A stretch of 64,000 nt of DNA from Phycisphaerae bacterium (GTDB lineage: Bacteria; Planctomycetota; Phycisphaerae; UBA1845), in the NCBI GenBank assembly GCA_024102815.1, contig JAGFJJ010000069.1, positions 335,116-399,115 on the forward strand, read 5' to 3'. The translations under genes were made by a program, and so were the position numbers. Within the stretch, counting starts at the first letter, position 1. Each line of letters opens with the position of its first letter. Below, piece by piece: positions 37,401-45,686 of the stretch. Under the pieces are notes generated by a model. The model was not told the DNA's origin. It searched no databases and worked only from the letters and a program-made list of their open reading frames with translations.

Positions 37401-39113
37401 CTCGTCGGGCACACCGGTGGTATTCAGGTCGTTGCTCGAGCCGGTGGCGACGTCGCACTCGTCGGGAATATCATTGCCGTTACAGTCGCGAGCCGCCCCA
37501 CCGGCCAGGTCGCACTCGTCAGGAATCCCGGTGCCGTTGCAATCGGAACTTGTCCCATCCCCGACATCACATGCGTCGTAACGCCCATTTCCGTTACAGT
37601 CATCCTGGCATTCGTCGGGAACGCCGTTCCCGTCGCAATCCAGGCTTTCTCCTGCAGCGATTTCCGCCTCGTCGGCCACACCGTTTTCGTTGCAATCTCC
37701 TGCGGCTGCGGCGGCATCAATCACACCGCCGGTGGCAATACGGCCCGACAACCCCCCCACCGACCGAACCGTATCGAGCATTCGAGACTTCACCGCCTCC
37801 CAGTCCAGCTCCGGACGGCGACTCATGAGAAGCGCCGCAACGCCTGTCACGAAGGCTGAGGACATCGATGTCCCCGTCGCGAATGCCCATCCCCCTGGAT
37901 AGGTGCTCAGAATGTCCTGCCCCGGAGCGCCAACATCAACCGACTCCGAGCCGATACACGATACCGCGGACAGTGTATCATCGCTGGCCGTTGCTCCCGC
38001 GACCACGATATTGTCCAGATCGAACGAGGCGGGATAAACGGGGTATCGGTCGATGTCGCGCCCCAGGAAGTTGCCCGCGGCTGTCACATAGAGGTGACCG
38101 CGCTGCCGGGCTTCCGCGATCACGTCGTATAGTGCCTGCGAATAATCCGTCAGACCGTAGCTGTTGTTGGACAGCGGAATGTCGTTGTCGAGAGCGTACT
38201 GAATCCCCGCGACAAGGGCAGACACGAATCCGTTCCCGTCATCACCGAAAACCTTGACGGGAACGATCTGCGCCCGCCAGCAGACGCCGGCGACACCGAG
38301 GCCGTCGTTTCCCACGGCCGCGATTGTGCCCGAGACGTGCGTGCCGTGACCGACGTAGTCGGTCGGATCGGGGTCACCTTCATACACGTCGTAGCCGTGC
38401 ACGTCGTCGACGTAGCCGTTCCCGTCGTCGTCAACGCCGTTGTTCGGAATCTCGCCCGCATTGGTCCAGATGTTGGGGACCAGATCCGGATGGAAAAAGT
38501 CGATCCCCGTGTCGATCACTGCCACGCGAAAATCGCTCGCGCCGGTCCAGAGATTCCAGGCTGCCGTGGCGTTGATGTCAGCACCCGCGACGCCGGGCTG
38601 ATCGAATACGGGATCGCCAGCGTTCAACAAGCCCCACTGGAAACTGAAGTACTCGTCATCGGGAACCTCGCTCAAGAAAACGGCGAAGTCAGGCTCGGCA
38701 TAGGCCACGCCCGGATCCAACCGGAGTGCCTGCAGGGCTGCGTCCCCCTGAGCGGGATCGACCTCGAAAAGATAAAGTCCGTCTACGACGGGCAGCCTGC
38801 GAATGTCGGTATCGATGACGGCGAGCTTCGGCGCTTCCATGCGGGCGCCGCCCCCAGCCAGCGGATTCGGCTTGGTACGGACGAGGATTCGTCCGGGATG
38901 GGCCGCAGCGGGGCCCGATGTCAGATTAGGCGAAACAGCCAACCCTTCGCCTTCTCGCAGTCCTACGGCCAACTCCCACGCGGACTGCGGCTGGACGCCC
39001 TGTGAAATCTCGCTTTTGGTGTAGTCGATCCGAGGAAACGACTGAGCGAAAGCCGTAGCAGGCAGCGCCGCCCATGTGGTGGCCAGCAAGAAAAGGATCC
39101 GGCCTTTCGCCAT
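34482..39113 (-). CDS. giant secreted subtilase with calcium-loop repeats, beta-helix and dockerin-like end
   Basis: Modular secreted protein of 1543 residues. In order: signal peptide (LLATTWAALPATAFAQ); a fervidolysin-like prosegment; an S8 catalytic domain with VAVIDTGIDFFHPDL (Asp), GHGTHVSGTIAA (His) and GTSMSSAFVTGVAALL (Ser); six DCNGNGxPDECD-type repeats; a Cys-rich DGNPCTDESC segment; a cohesin-like beta domain; nine more repeats; a right-handed beta-helix (TLQAAIDASGPGDVVAVADG onward, with VRNCILKD-like coils); three more repeats; and a C-terminal DVNGDGLVDAADIGAL / DGRIDARDLLRLVRIL pair like dockerin type I. The ATG at 39113 follows GGAGAA and starts the signal peptide; upstream frame to 39314 is unlikely coding. 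Likely an extracellular, calcium-stabilised protease or adhesin. Confidence 0.92.
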   Translation of the reverse strand: MAKGRILFLLATTWAALPATAFAQSFPRIDYTKSEISQGVQPQSAWELAVGLREGEGLAVSPNLTSGPAAAHPGRILVRTKPNPLAGGGARMEAPKLAVIDTDIRRLPVVDGLYLFEVDPAQGDAALQALRLDPGVAYAEPDFAVFLSEVPDDEYFSFQWGLLNAGDPVFDQPGVAGADINATAAWNLWTGASDFRVAVIDTGIDFFHPDLVPNIWTNAGEIPNNGVDDDGNGYVDDVHGYDVYEGDPDPTDYVGHGTHVSGTIAAVGNDGLGVAGVCWRAQIVPVKVFGDDGNGFVSALVAGIQYALDNDIPLSNNSYGLTDYSQALYDVIAEARQRGHLYVTAAGNFLGRDIDRYPVYPASFDLDNIVVAGATASDDTLSAVSCIGSESVDVGAPGQDILSTYPGGWAFATGTSMSSAFVTGVAALLMSRRPELDWEAVKSRMLDTVRSVGGLSGRIATGGVIDAAAAAGDCNENGVADEAEIAAGESLDCDGNGVPDECQDDCNGNGRYDACDVGDGTSSDCNGTGIPDECDLAGGAARDCNGNDIPDECDVATGSSNDLNTTGVPDECETCAMEADCDDGNPCTDESCTGTLCYWTDNSSTCDDGNECTENDICEAGVCSGSLVPTLDCAPLLSVRAAAINGRAVPGGPADSITADRGDRITVEFYIERWWPDIIQGINLYLDTTGFASGATGQLLPVVDPTPEAGAFMDRSRQDFIFYDLTTITIVQALPPDFYQYISVLVQTDDCAGDPGRPAYGGTLLLDISDTASGDFQLCLDPDYFERSFLIDCPFPVAVAPLTYSCLTIHVPLEGCQQGPDCNGNGTWDICDIAQGDSPDCNRNDVPDECDFAAGTSFDCNGNGLPDECDVAAETSEDCDGDLVPDECEPDCNGNGTPDDCDLRTGVSLDCNDNGIPDECDIASGTSGDCDSLGNGIPDECEPDCNSNGVADSCDIGTGTSIDADDNLIPDDCQVTRLVPQEYATLQAAIDASGPGDVVAVADGWYVGAGFRDIDFRGKVITVRSVNGPENCIIDGHGVGAVFRFRGKETRRSRLIGFTIINGALGVQVERYTGPTVRNCILKDHWGAAINLFLADPLFEDCLIEGNEANLTSWNVWSRPVYRRCTFRNNTRGGAILLVESDAVIENCALINNSFSAGAALYIEGSKPTIRGTTIVGNRAGTAGALYAERSIVTLSHSILWDNLTLDVPDGNAGPDLDVVYLEDSILHVSYSDISGGTKSVRTTGESALEWGPGNLTGNPLFQNTGAGGRGLIDGDVTLGPLSPCIDGGDPAFAVDPGASDIQGDPRKIFAAIDIGADEAVAFSDCNDNGLPDGRDIVEGRSADCNRNRTPDECDLTSGNSTDADGDSQPDECAAPLLIAAGPTQLRVLVAEQLPPVALGIERLSAEPDTGCADGFVQADGTIGQSPEFRVPSEWGAVVIRDGIVPQRTYMLRAFVETDFALPADGVSISTPRRADVNGDGLVDAADIGALTEVYGGTRASAETAVRSDLEPCIADGRIDARDLLRLVRILDGEAAACPAPCP

Positions 39114-39409
39114 TGTGAAATTCTCCGGCCTGATCCGGGCGCGGCTGTTCCAGCGCGACATCGGCTTCCACGGAATCCCCCGGCGGGTGTGCCCATTATA
39201 GGGCCGGCAGACAGCATGGACCAACGGAATATGGCCATTGTTGGCAGGCCTTTGGGGGGCTTTTGGCCGCTCCTTCTCCCTCCCATGGCACAGGTATTGC
39301 ATGACGACCTCCATGGGCCGTCGGTATTCCTGACGCCGCAGCGGGCTCGGCTGCGGTGGAGGTTCGGACGGGAAATGCGTTCATCCAATTCAAGCAAGGA
39401 CGACCAGTT
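39114..39409. other. divergent intergenic region
   Basis: About 296 bases separate the start codons of the subtilase (minus strand) and the oxidoreductase alpha-subunit gene (plus strand). It must hold both promoters, but I see no convincing -10/-35 pair, operator or structured leader. Only the ribosome-binding sites next to each start (GGAGAA on the minus strand; AAGGA at 39396-39400 on the plus strand) are clear. Confidence 0.5.
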
Positions 39410-41026
39410 ATGGCCGAACTGCTGCTAGGCGACGAAGCGGTCGGTATTGCGGCGCTCGATGCGGGCATCAGCGGGATGTTCTCCTACCCCGGGACACCGG
39501 CCACGGAGATATTCGAGTTTGTCGCCCGGAATGGGACACGGGACGGATCCGTCGCCGCCCGATGGTCGGCCAACGAAAAGGTCGCCTTCGAGGAAGCCCT
39601 AGGCATGTCGTACATCGGCAAACGCTCGCTGGTGGCGATGAAGCACGTGGGCCTTAACGTCGCGGCCGACCCCTTCATCAACTCGGCACTGACTGGAGCG
39701 CACGGGGCTATCGTCTTGGCCGTGGCCGACGATCCCGGCATGCACTCCTCCCAGAACGAGCAGGACAGCCGCTTCTACGGGGACTTCGCCCAGGTGCCCA
39801 TGTTCGAGCCCACCAACCAACAGGAGGCTTACGACATGACCCGTGAGGCGTTCGAACTTTCCGAAAAGCTCGGACTGCCCGCGGTGATCCGTCTGGTCAC
39901 GCGCCTGGCGCACAGCCGGTCCAACGTAAAGCGCACGCCTCCATCGCCGCCTCGCCGCGAACTCAACATCGTCAAGGATGCCCGAGACTGGACCCTGCTG
40001 CCCGTCAATGCGCGTCGCCGCTTCCGGCGATTGCTGGATATGCAGAAATCGCTCCATGAATTCTCGGCCAACTCCCGTTACAACCAGCTCACGCTCGCCG
40101 GTCCCAAGGGCGTCATTGCTTCCGGGATCGCGTACAATTACGTCCGGGAGGTCCTCGCCGGTGACACGAATTTGTCGCTGCTGAAGATCGGCGCCTACCC
40201 CATTCCGGTTGGACTCGTACGTCAACTCGTCGACCACTGCGGCGAAATCCTCGTTGTCGAGGACGGCTACCCGTATATCGAAACGCAACTGCGCGGCCTG
40301 CTTGGCATTCCGGGCAAGCTGATCCGTGGCAAGCGGTCGGGGCAATTGCCTTTGAGCGGAGAGCTGTCGGCCGACCTCGTTCGCGTAGCGCTCGGCATGC
40401 AATCGCTGGCGACGCCGGATGCACAGATCGATCTTCCAGGCCGGCCGCCCGCTCTCTGCAAAGGATGCCCGCACTGCGACACGTTCGCCGCTCTCGTAGA
40501 TGCACTCGGCGAAATCGCCCAGCCGCTCATGTTCAGCGACATCGGCTGTTATACGCTCGGCGCTCTTCCACCCTATAACGCCGTGCAATCCTGCGTGGAT
40601 ATGGGGGCATCAATCAGCATGGCGCTGGGTGCCGCCAAGGGCGGTGCCCACCCGGTCGTCTGCACCATCGGGGACTCTACGTTCACGCACTCGGGCATGA
40701 CTCCGCTGCTTGGAGCAGCCCACGAAAACGCCAATATGACGGTCATCATCCTGGACAACGCGACCGTGGGGATGACCGGCCAGCAGGAGACCTTCGCCAC
40801 CGGGGATGACCTGATCCGGCTGCTCAAGGGGCTGGGTGTTAACGAGAACCACATCGTGCTCTTCGAGCCGATGCGCAAATATCACGACCAGACGGTGCAG
40901 ATGTTCAAACGGGAGATCGACTACCGCGGGCTGTCGGTCATCGTGGCGCGGCGGGCCTGCATTCAGATTAAGCGACGGGTAGCGCCGAAGCGTGCAGAAC
41001 CCGAGGCGGAGCCGGTGTCGGCGTAG
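39410..41026 (+). CDS. iorA: indolepyruvate-type 2-oxoacid:ferredoxin oxidoreductase, alpha subunit, lacking the ferredoxin domain
   Basis: Thiamine-diphosphate subunit of a 2-oxoacid oxidoreductase that decarboxylates arylpyruvates or similar acids to acyl-CoA. MFSYPGTPATEIFEF opens the pyrimidine-binding domain (about residues 24-38). The family signature CKGCPHCDTFAAL lies near residue 350. The ThDP/Mg motif runs from Gly421 as GDSTFTHSG to ILDNATVGMTGQQ. The protein ends at residue 538, soon after SVIVARRACIQIKRR. Classical IorA continues with about 60-80 residues carrying two [4Fe-4S] ferredoxin motifs, and these are missing. The ATG at 39410 follows AAGGA. The partner subunit is the N-terminal part of the next gene, 137 bases on. 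Confidence 0.9.
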   Translation: MAELLLGDEAVGIAALDAGISGMFSYPGTPATEIFEFVARNGTRDGSVAARWSANEKVAFEEALGMSYIGKRSLVAMKHVGLNVAADPFINSALTGAHGAIVLAVADDPGMHSSQNEQDSRFYGDFAQVPMFEPTNQQEAYDMTREAFELSEKLGLPAVIRLVTRLAHSRSNVKRTPPSPPRRELNIVKDARDWTLLPVNARRRFRRLLDMQKSLHEFSANSRYNQLTLAGPKGVIASGIAYNYVREVLAGDTNLSLLKIGAYPIPVGLVRQLVDHCGEILVVEDGYPYIETQLRGLLGIPGKLIRGKRSGQLPLSGELSADLVRVALGMQSLATPDAQIDLPGRPPALCKGCPHCDTFAALVDALGEIAQPLMFSDIGCYTLGALPPYNAVQSCVDMGASISMALGAAKGGAHPVVCTIGDSTFTHSGMTPLLGAAHENANMTVIILDNATVGMTGQQETFATGDDLIRLLKGLGVNENHIVLFEPMRKYHDQTVQMFKREIDYRGLSVIVARRACIQIKRRVAPKRAEPEAEPVSA

Positions 41027-41163
41027 GCCTGTGTCACAGCCGAGCGATTCCGCGGAAGTCGGGCGATCGCCTGGCGGAATCGCTGATCAGCCGGCACCCG
41101 ACGTTGCCGGGCTTGGGAGCGGAGCTGTCGGCCCGATCGGTTGTCAGCCATTCGAGGATCCTC

Positions 41164-44100
41164 ATGGAACACAATCTCATTCTTGCCGGCGTCGGGGGAC
41201 AGGGAATTCTGACCATCGCGCAGGCGATTTCCATCGCCGCGGTGCGCCGCGGCTGGTGGGTCAAGCAGGCCGAAGTACACGGCATGTCTCAGCGCGGTGG
41301 AGCCGTGCAATCTCACCTGCGCATTGCCGATCATGAGCTCTTCAGCGAGCTGATCCCCAAGGGTCGGGTGGACATGATCCTCGCGGTTGAGCCGCTGGAG
41401 GCGCTGCGCTATGTCGAGTTTCTCGCCCCGCATGGAAGCATCGTGGCGAGTACCGCCCCTTTCGTGAACATCCCCAATTACCCGCCAGTCGAGGACATAT
41501 TGGAAAGGGTCACGAGCTATCCGGACCACGTGCTGGTCAATGCCGAAGACATCGCCAAGGCCGCCGGGTCCGTCCGCGCCGCCAACACGGTCATGCTCGG
41601 CGCCGCATCCGGGCTGCTCGGCATTTCACTTGATGAGCTCGACGCTGCACTGAGCGAAATGTTCAGCGCCAAAGGCGCGTCGCTCGTGCAGATGAATCAA
41701 CGGGCCTGCCGGCTCGGCCGCGCCGCCGCAACGGCGTATCAGGACGGCCTCCGTCGCGGCGCCACCCCTCTGGAAACGCGGCGTTGGATCGACAGCCTCT
41801 CGCCAGAACAGCTGGAACTCGACATTGAGGCCGGAACCGCTCCCCCCATCCCGATGGGCGAGCTTCGACTCAGCGACGCCGAGGCGCAAGCCGTCGCCCA
41901 AACGCTGCTCCGCGCCTATGAGGAAGGCCGTCGCCAGCTCTACGAACACGAGGTCTACAGACTTGTCGAGCTTGTCGGCGCCATCACACCGCCTCGACAT
42001 CAATTCCTCCAGCCCGGTGAGAGCGTGACTGCGGAAACCCTGGCCGAGTTCTCCGGCGATCGCGTCGTGCTCAAGCTCGTCTCGACAAAGGTCGTCCATA
42101 AGACCGAGGCCGGAGCAGTGCGATTCATCCCCCGCGACGTTGACGCCGTCAACCGCGAGCTTCGCCAGATGGCCGCCCGCTTTGGCGACCAGGACGAGAA
42201 CCTTGCCGGCGTGCTGCTGGTGGAATTCGTGGAGCGGGCCGGGTCGGGATTCGGACAAGAGCTCTTCGTAGGCATTCGCGCCACAAGAGAATTCGGCGCC
42301 ATCATCGCCGCGGGGCTCGGCGGCGTGGACACCGAATTCCTGGCCCACAAGATGAAACCCGGTATCGCTGTGGCCAAGGCTCTGGCGATCGACACCTCTC
42401 CCGAGCAGTTTCTGGAGATGTTCAAGTCCACCGCTGCCTACGAGATTCTCGCCGGCAAGGCCCGCGGGCATCACCGCGTTGTTTCCGACGGCGAGTTGCT
42501 CCGTTGCTTCCGGGCGTTCATCGCCCTGGCGCGAACCTACTGCCTGGACCGCGGACAGGAAGGCCCGGACCTCGGGGAGCTCGAAGTGAATCCTTTTGCC
42601 TTCTCCGGGCAACGCATGATCCCGCTCGACGGTCGTGGACGCCTGGCCACAGCCACGCCCGAGCCGCCCGCCCGACCCATTCAGCGGATCGGTTCGATGC
42701 TCACGCCCAAGTCCATCGCGGTCCTCGGCGTCTCATCCAAGAGAGCCAACTTTGGACGGATCATCCTCAACAACGTGCTCGACTGCGGATTCGCCAGGGA
42801 GCACGCCTACGTCATTAAGGAAGGGGAGGACGCCATTGATGGCGTTCGCTGCGTCCCCGACATTGCTCACCTGCCGGAGCCGGTCGATCTGCTTGTCGTG
42901 GCCGCGTCGTCCGACGATGCCGCCCGCCTGATGGACGAGATCATAAGAAGCGGCAAGGTCGCGTCGGCCATCCTCATTCCCGGCGGTATGGGCGAGCGCG
43001 AAGGCACGGAACACATCGAAGAGCAGGTTCGCAAGGCGATTCTCGACTCCCGCTCGCGACCGGACGGCGGCCCCATCGTGCTCGGCCCCAACTGCCTCGG
43101 CGTCCGCTCGCATCCGGGCAGCTACGACACCTTCTTCATTCCCAACGAGAAACTCGACCCCCGCCGCAACGCGGTGCCCAAGCGGGTGGCGCTCATCTCC
43201 CAGAGCGGAGCCTACATCATCAGCCGTATGAGCAACCTCGAATCGCTCGACCCGACGCTGGCGATTTCGCTCGGCAACCAGATTGATCTGACCGTGTCAG
43301 ACTTCCTCCGCACGGTCGGTGCCCGCGGCGACATCGACTGCATCGGCGTCTATGTCGAGGGCTTCAACGACCTCGACGGTCTCGCCTTCGTCCGCGCGGT
43401 GCGCGAAGTTACGTCCACCGGAAAGACCATCGTTTTCTACAAAGCAGGCCGGACCGCTCCGGGTCGCGCCGCCACCGCCGGACATACGCATTCCGTCGCC
43501 GGCGACTACGACATCTGCCAGACGGCCGTCGCCCACGCCGGCGCGATCGTTACGGACACCTTCAAGGAGTTCGAGCAGCTTCTGGAACTTTCCACGGCGT
43601 TGCATGCCAAGGAGGTACGCGGGCGGCGCATCGGTGCCATCAGCAACGCCGGATTCGAAACCGTGGGCATGGCCGACGCCATCCTGGGCATGCGCTACGA
43701 GCTGGAGATCGCCAGACTGAGCGAGAACACCATCGAGAATCTTTCGACCCGACTTCGAACGCTCAAGCTCGAAGGGCTCATCAATGTCCGCAACCCGCTG
43801 GATATCACACCCATGGCGAATGAGGACGCCTACCAGGCAGGTATCGAAGCCATGATCGAGGACGAGAACGTCGATGCCGTGGTCGTGGCCTGTGTACCCC
43901 TCACGCCGCAACTCCTGACGACCGAGGAGGAACTGGCCAAACCGGGCTCGCTTGCCGACCGTCTCCCCGCCCTGCTGCGCAATGCCCCCAAGCCGATCAT
44001 TGCCGTGATCGACTCCGGACGGTCGTACGACGCGATGGCCAGGCGCATTCGCGAAGGCGGCGTGCCCGTCTTCCGCACGTGCGATCAGGCGGTCCGCTCG

Positions 44101-44238
44101 CTCGGACGCTATTTGTGCTACCGCACGGATCGTATGGAGCGCTCCGCAGCCCGCGAACAGGCCGCCTCGGCGCAGTGGGTGGAAGGAGTGGCCGAGAATC
44201 CGGAGCGGGAAGCTGAGGCTGCCTCGACCACAACATAG
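41164..44238 (+). CDS. fusion of IorB-type oxidoreductase subunit with ADP-forming acyl-CoA synthetase (beta and alpha halves)
   Basis: A 1024-residue three-part enzyme. Residues 1-195 are the IorB/gamma domain of 2-oxoacid oxidoreductases (GVGGQGILTIAQAI, then QAEVHGMSQRGGAVQSHLRI). Residues about 235-480 are an ATP-grasp domain like the beta subunit of NDP-forming acyl-CoA synthetases (VVLKLVSTKVVHKTEAGAV; ending LGELEVNPFAF). Residues about 511-960 are the alpha part: CoA-binding (PKSIAVLGVSSKRANFG) and ligase domains (RVALISQSGAYI), with the phosphorylated His at about 774 in AGHTHSVAG. Together with the alpha subunit upstream this could make acyl-CoA from a 2-oxoacid and then acid plus ATP. 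GAGG precedes the ATG at 41164. The domains are clear; the coupling is inferred. Confidence 0.9.
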   Translation: MEHNLILAGVGGQGILTIAQAISIAAVRRGWWVKQAEVHGMSQRGGAVQSHLRIADHELFSELIPKGRVDMILAVEPLEALRYVEFLAPHGSIVASTAPFVNIPNYPPVEDILERVTSYPDHVLVNAEDIAKAAGSVRAANTVMLGAASGLLGISLDELDAALSEMFSAKGASLVQMNQRACRLGRAAATAYQDGLRRGATPLETRRWIDSLSPEQLELDIEAGTAPPIPMGELRLSDAEAQAVAQTLLRAYEEGRRQLYEHEVYRLVELVGAITPPRHQFLQPGESVTAETLAEFSGDRVVLKLVSTKVVHKTEAGAVRFIPRDVDAVNRELRQMAARFGDQDENLAGVLLVEFVERAGSGFGQELFVGIRATREFGAIIAAGLGGVDTEFLAHKMKPGIAVAKALAIDTSPEQFLEMFKSTAAYEILAGKARGHHRVVSDGELLRCFRAFIALARTYCLDRGQEGPDLGELEVNPFAFSGQRMIPLDGRGRLATATPEPPARPIQRIGSMLTPKSIAVLGVSSKRANFGRIILNNVLDCGFAREHAYVIKEGEDAIDGVRCVPDIAHLPEPVDLLVVAASSDDAARLMDEIIRSGKVASAILIPGGMGEREGTEHIEEQVRKAILDSRSRPDGGPIVLGPNCLGVRSHPGSYDTFFIPNEKLDPRRNAVPKRVALISQSGAYIISRMSNLESLDPTLAISLGNQIDLTVSDFLRTVGARGDIDCIGVYVEGFNDLDGLAFVRAVREVTSTGKTIVFYKAGRTAPGRAATAGHTHSVAGDYDICQTAVAHAGAIVTDTFKEFEQLLELSTALHAKEVRGRRIGAISNAGFETVGMADAILGMRYELEIARLSENTIENLSTRLRTLKLEGLINVRNPLDITPMANEDAYQAGIEAMIEDENVDAVVVACVPLTPQLLTTEEELAKPGSLADRLPALLRNAPKPIIAVIDSGRSYDAMARRIREGGVPVFRTCDQAVRSLGRYLCYRTDRMERSAAREQAASAQWVEGVAENPEREAEAASTTT

Positions 44239-44291
44239 GGCGATTGGGCTTTCTTGCCTTCTCGTCGCCGAACGCGCACACTCACGCCAGG

Positions 44292-44603
44292 ATGAAGCTG
44301 CGGCGCGCGGTGTACTTTCTCTCAGTGGCTCTCGTCGGTTGCACTCCCCTTCCGTCCCCATTGGACAGCATTCCCCCGGTTTGTCGGGACGCCGGCTTCA
44401 ACCGGGCGGACCTCGATGCGATTCGACCGGCCATCGAAGAAGCCTCTTCCGCCGGAGCTGGCCGGGAGGATCTCCTTGCAGATGCGGACACCGCATGTGC
44501 CGCATGCGGCGATCCCGCGGCCGGCTGCGACGAACAGCTTTGCCGGGAGTGTTTCGCAGCGCTGGTTGACGAATTTCTTGGGAGCGTCAGCGAACGGGAA
44601 TAG
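44292..44603 (+). CDS. small cysteine-rich lipoprotein
   Basis: Short product (103 residues) with a basic start MKLRRAVYF and a lipobox-like SVALVGC, which suggests lipid attachment at Cys17 and export. The mature part has six further cysteines, four of them in CAACGDPAAGCDEQLCREC, which could form disulfides or bind metal. The open frame begins at 44244, but the ATG at 44292 starts the signal sequence directly. It lies 53 bases after the fusion gene and may be read with it. I do not recognise the family. Confidence 0.6.
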   Translation: MKLRRAVYFLSVALVGCTPLPSPLDSIPPVCRDAGFNRADLDAIRPAIEEASSAGAGREDLLADADTACAACGDPAAGCDEQLCRECFAALVDEFLGSVSERE

Positions 44604-44680
44604 AGCGCGCATAAGGTGCAAGGCCTCGCGGAAATCCGCGCGCTGCTCAAAACCGCAGCTTATTCATCTGGAAAACGGTT

Positions 44681-44959
44681 CTAGGATGCGCTATCCGCAG
44701 TCTTGTGCTCTTGCGGCTTGTAGTTTCGCTTCGTGGGCTTGGTTACCAGACCCATTCGGATGGCCTTGGCCGAGACCTGGATCCGGCAGACTTTTCCTTC
44801 AACCACGGCACGCACGCGCTGGAGATTGGGGCGAAACTTGCGCTTGGTGATGCCCGTGGTCTTGCGACCCACGCCACCGAGGTACTTGGCCTTGCCGCGC
44901 CGTGCAATGGAGCGGCCTGAACGGGTCTTCTTGCCGGTGAAATAACAGACTCGTGCCAT
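44681..44959 (-). CDS. rpmB: 50S ribosomal protein L28
   Basis: Ribosomal protein bL28, 92 residues. MARVCYFTGKKTRSGRSIAR at the N-terminus, then RKTTGITKRKFRPNLQRVR and VSAKAIRMGLV, are the family's conserved segments. Only one cysteine remains at the place of the usual zinc-binding CxxC, so this is a zinc-independent form. Single gene, convergent with the small lipoprotein; rpmG is not next to it. Confidence 0.95.
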   Translation of the reverse strand: MARVCYFTGKKTRSGRSIARRGKAKYLGGVGRKTTGITKRKFRPNLQRVRAVVEGKVCRIQVSAKAIRMGLVTKPTKRNYKPQEHKTADSAS

Positions 44960-45125
44960 ACCTGCACCCTGGGTCGATAAACCACGCAGCCCGCGTGAGC
45001 TGCGGCCCGAAACAAAAACGAGCCCGGTATCATAGCAAGGAACTCAGTCCCTGCAAGCCTGCTCGCCGGTAGCAGCCGAATTCCAGCAATGTTCCGCCGC
45101 CCCGAGCGTTAGGCCTTTGTAAACC

Positions 45126-45686
45126 ATGGAAATCGCTCCGAGCCAGGATGACCTGATCAGCCGAGCAGTCGACCTCGACCCCGAGGCGCTCGACTTGCTC
45201 GTCGATCATTATTCATCTCGGCTTTACGGATTCATGTATCGCATGACAGGGCGCCGCGATAGTGCCGAAGACCTCGTCCAGGAGGTGTTCCTCAAGATGG
45301 TGAGGAGCATCCGAACTTACGCGCATGACGACCGATTCGAGGCATGGCTTTTTCGAATTGCGGGAAATGTCGCGCGCGATCGGGCCCGGCGGGTGTCTCG
45401 CGAACAGGCGCGAACCGGGGATCCAATCACGTCGAAAATGCCGCAATCGGAGGCACCCAACGGCGAATCCGACCGCGGCGAAGACCGAACCACTGTGCGT
45501 CGACGACTGCAGGCGGCAATCAATCGTTTGCCCGATTCGGAACGGGAAGTTGTCCTGCTACGTCATTACGCGGAGCTCAGCTTTGCCCAAATTGCCGAGA
45601 TGATGGGCACGCCGATTGGCACCGCCTTGGCCCGTGCGCATCGCGGCTTGGCCAAGCTGCGGTCCTGGATGGAGTCCGACGAGTGA
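45126..45686 (+). CDS. ECF-type RNA polymerase sigma factor
   Basis: Extracytoplasmic-function sigma factor of 186 residues. Region 2 spans about residues 20-90 (LYGFMYRMTGRRDSAEDLVQ, then EVFLKMVRSIRTYAHDDRFE and WLFRIAGNVARDRARR). Region 4 spans about 125-182 (INRLPDSEREVVLLRHYAEL followed by SFAQIAEMMGTPIGTALAR). The two are joined by a charged linker. Its stop overlaps the next start by four bases (GTGA), so translation of the next gene is coupled; that gene is the obvious candidate anti-sigma factor. Confidence 0.93.
   Translation: MEIAPSQDDLISRAVDLDPEALDLLVDHYSSRLYGFMYRMTGRRDSAEDLVQEVFLKMVRSIRTYAHDDRFEAWLFRIAGNVARDRARRVSREQARTGDPITSKMPQSEAPNGESDRGEDRTTVRRRLQAAINRLPDSEREVVLLRHYAELSFAQIAEMMGTPIGTALARAHRGLAKLRSWMESDE

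Noticed and set aside
36240..37700. Regularly spaced near-identical units resembling a CRISPR array or satellite
   Set aside because: They are in frame within the subtilase gene and encode the DCNGNGxPDECD protein repeats; units are too short, diverged and without unique spacers.
39599..43000. Long antisense frames opposite iorA and the fusion gene (for example 39599-40588 and 41626-42612)
   Set aside because: The plus-strand products have full sets of catalytic motifs; the antisense products are featureless shadows.
43297..44361. A 354-codon antisense frame under the 3' part of the fusion gene
   Set aside because: No recognisable motif, overlaps a convincing CoA-ligase domain and the small lipoprotein gene.
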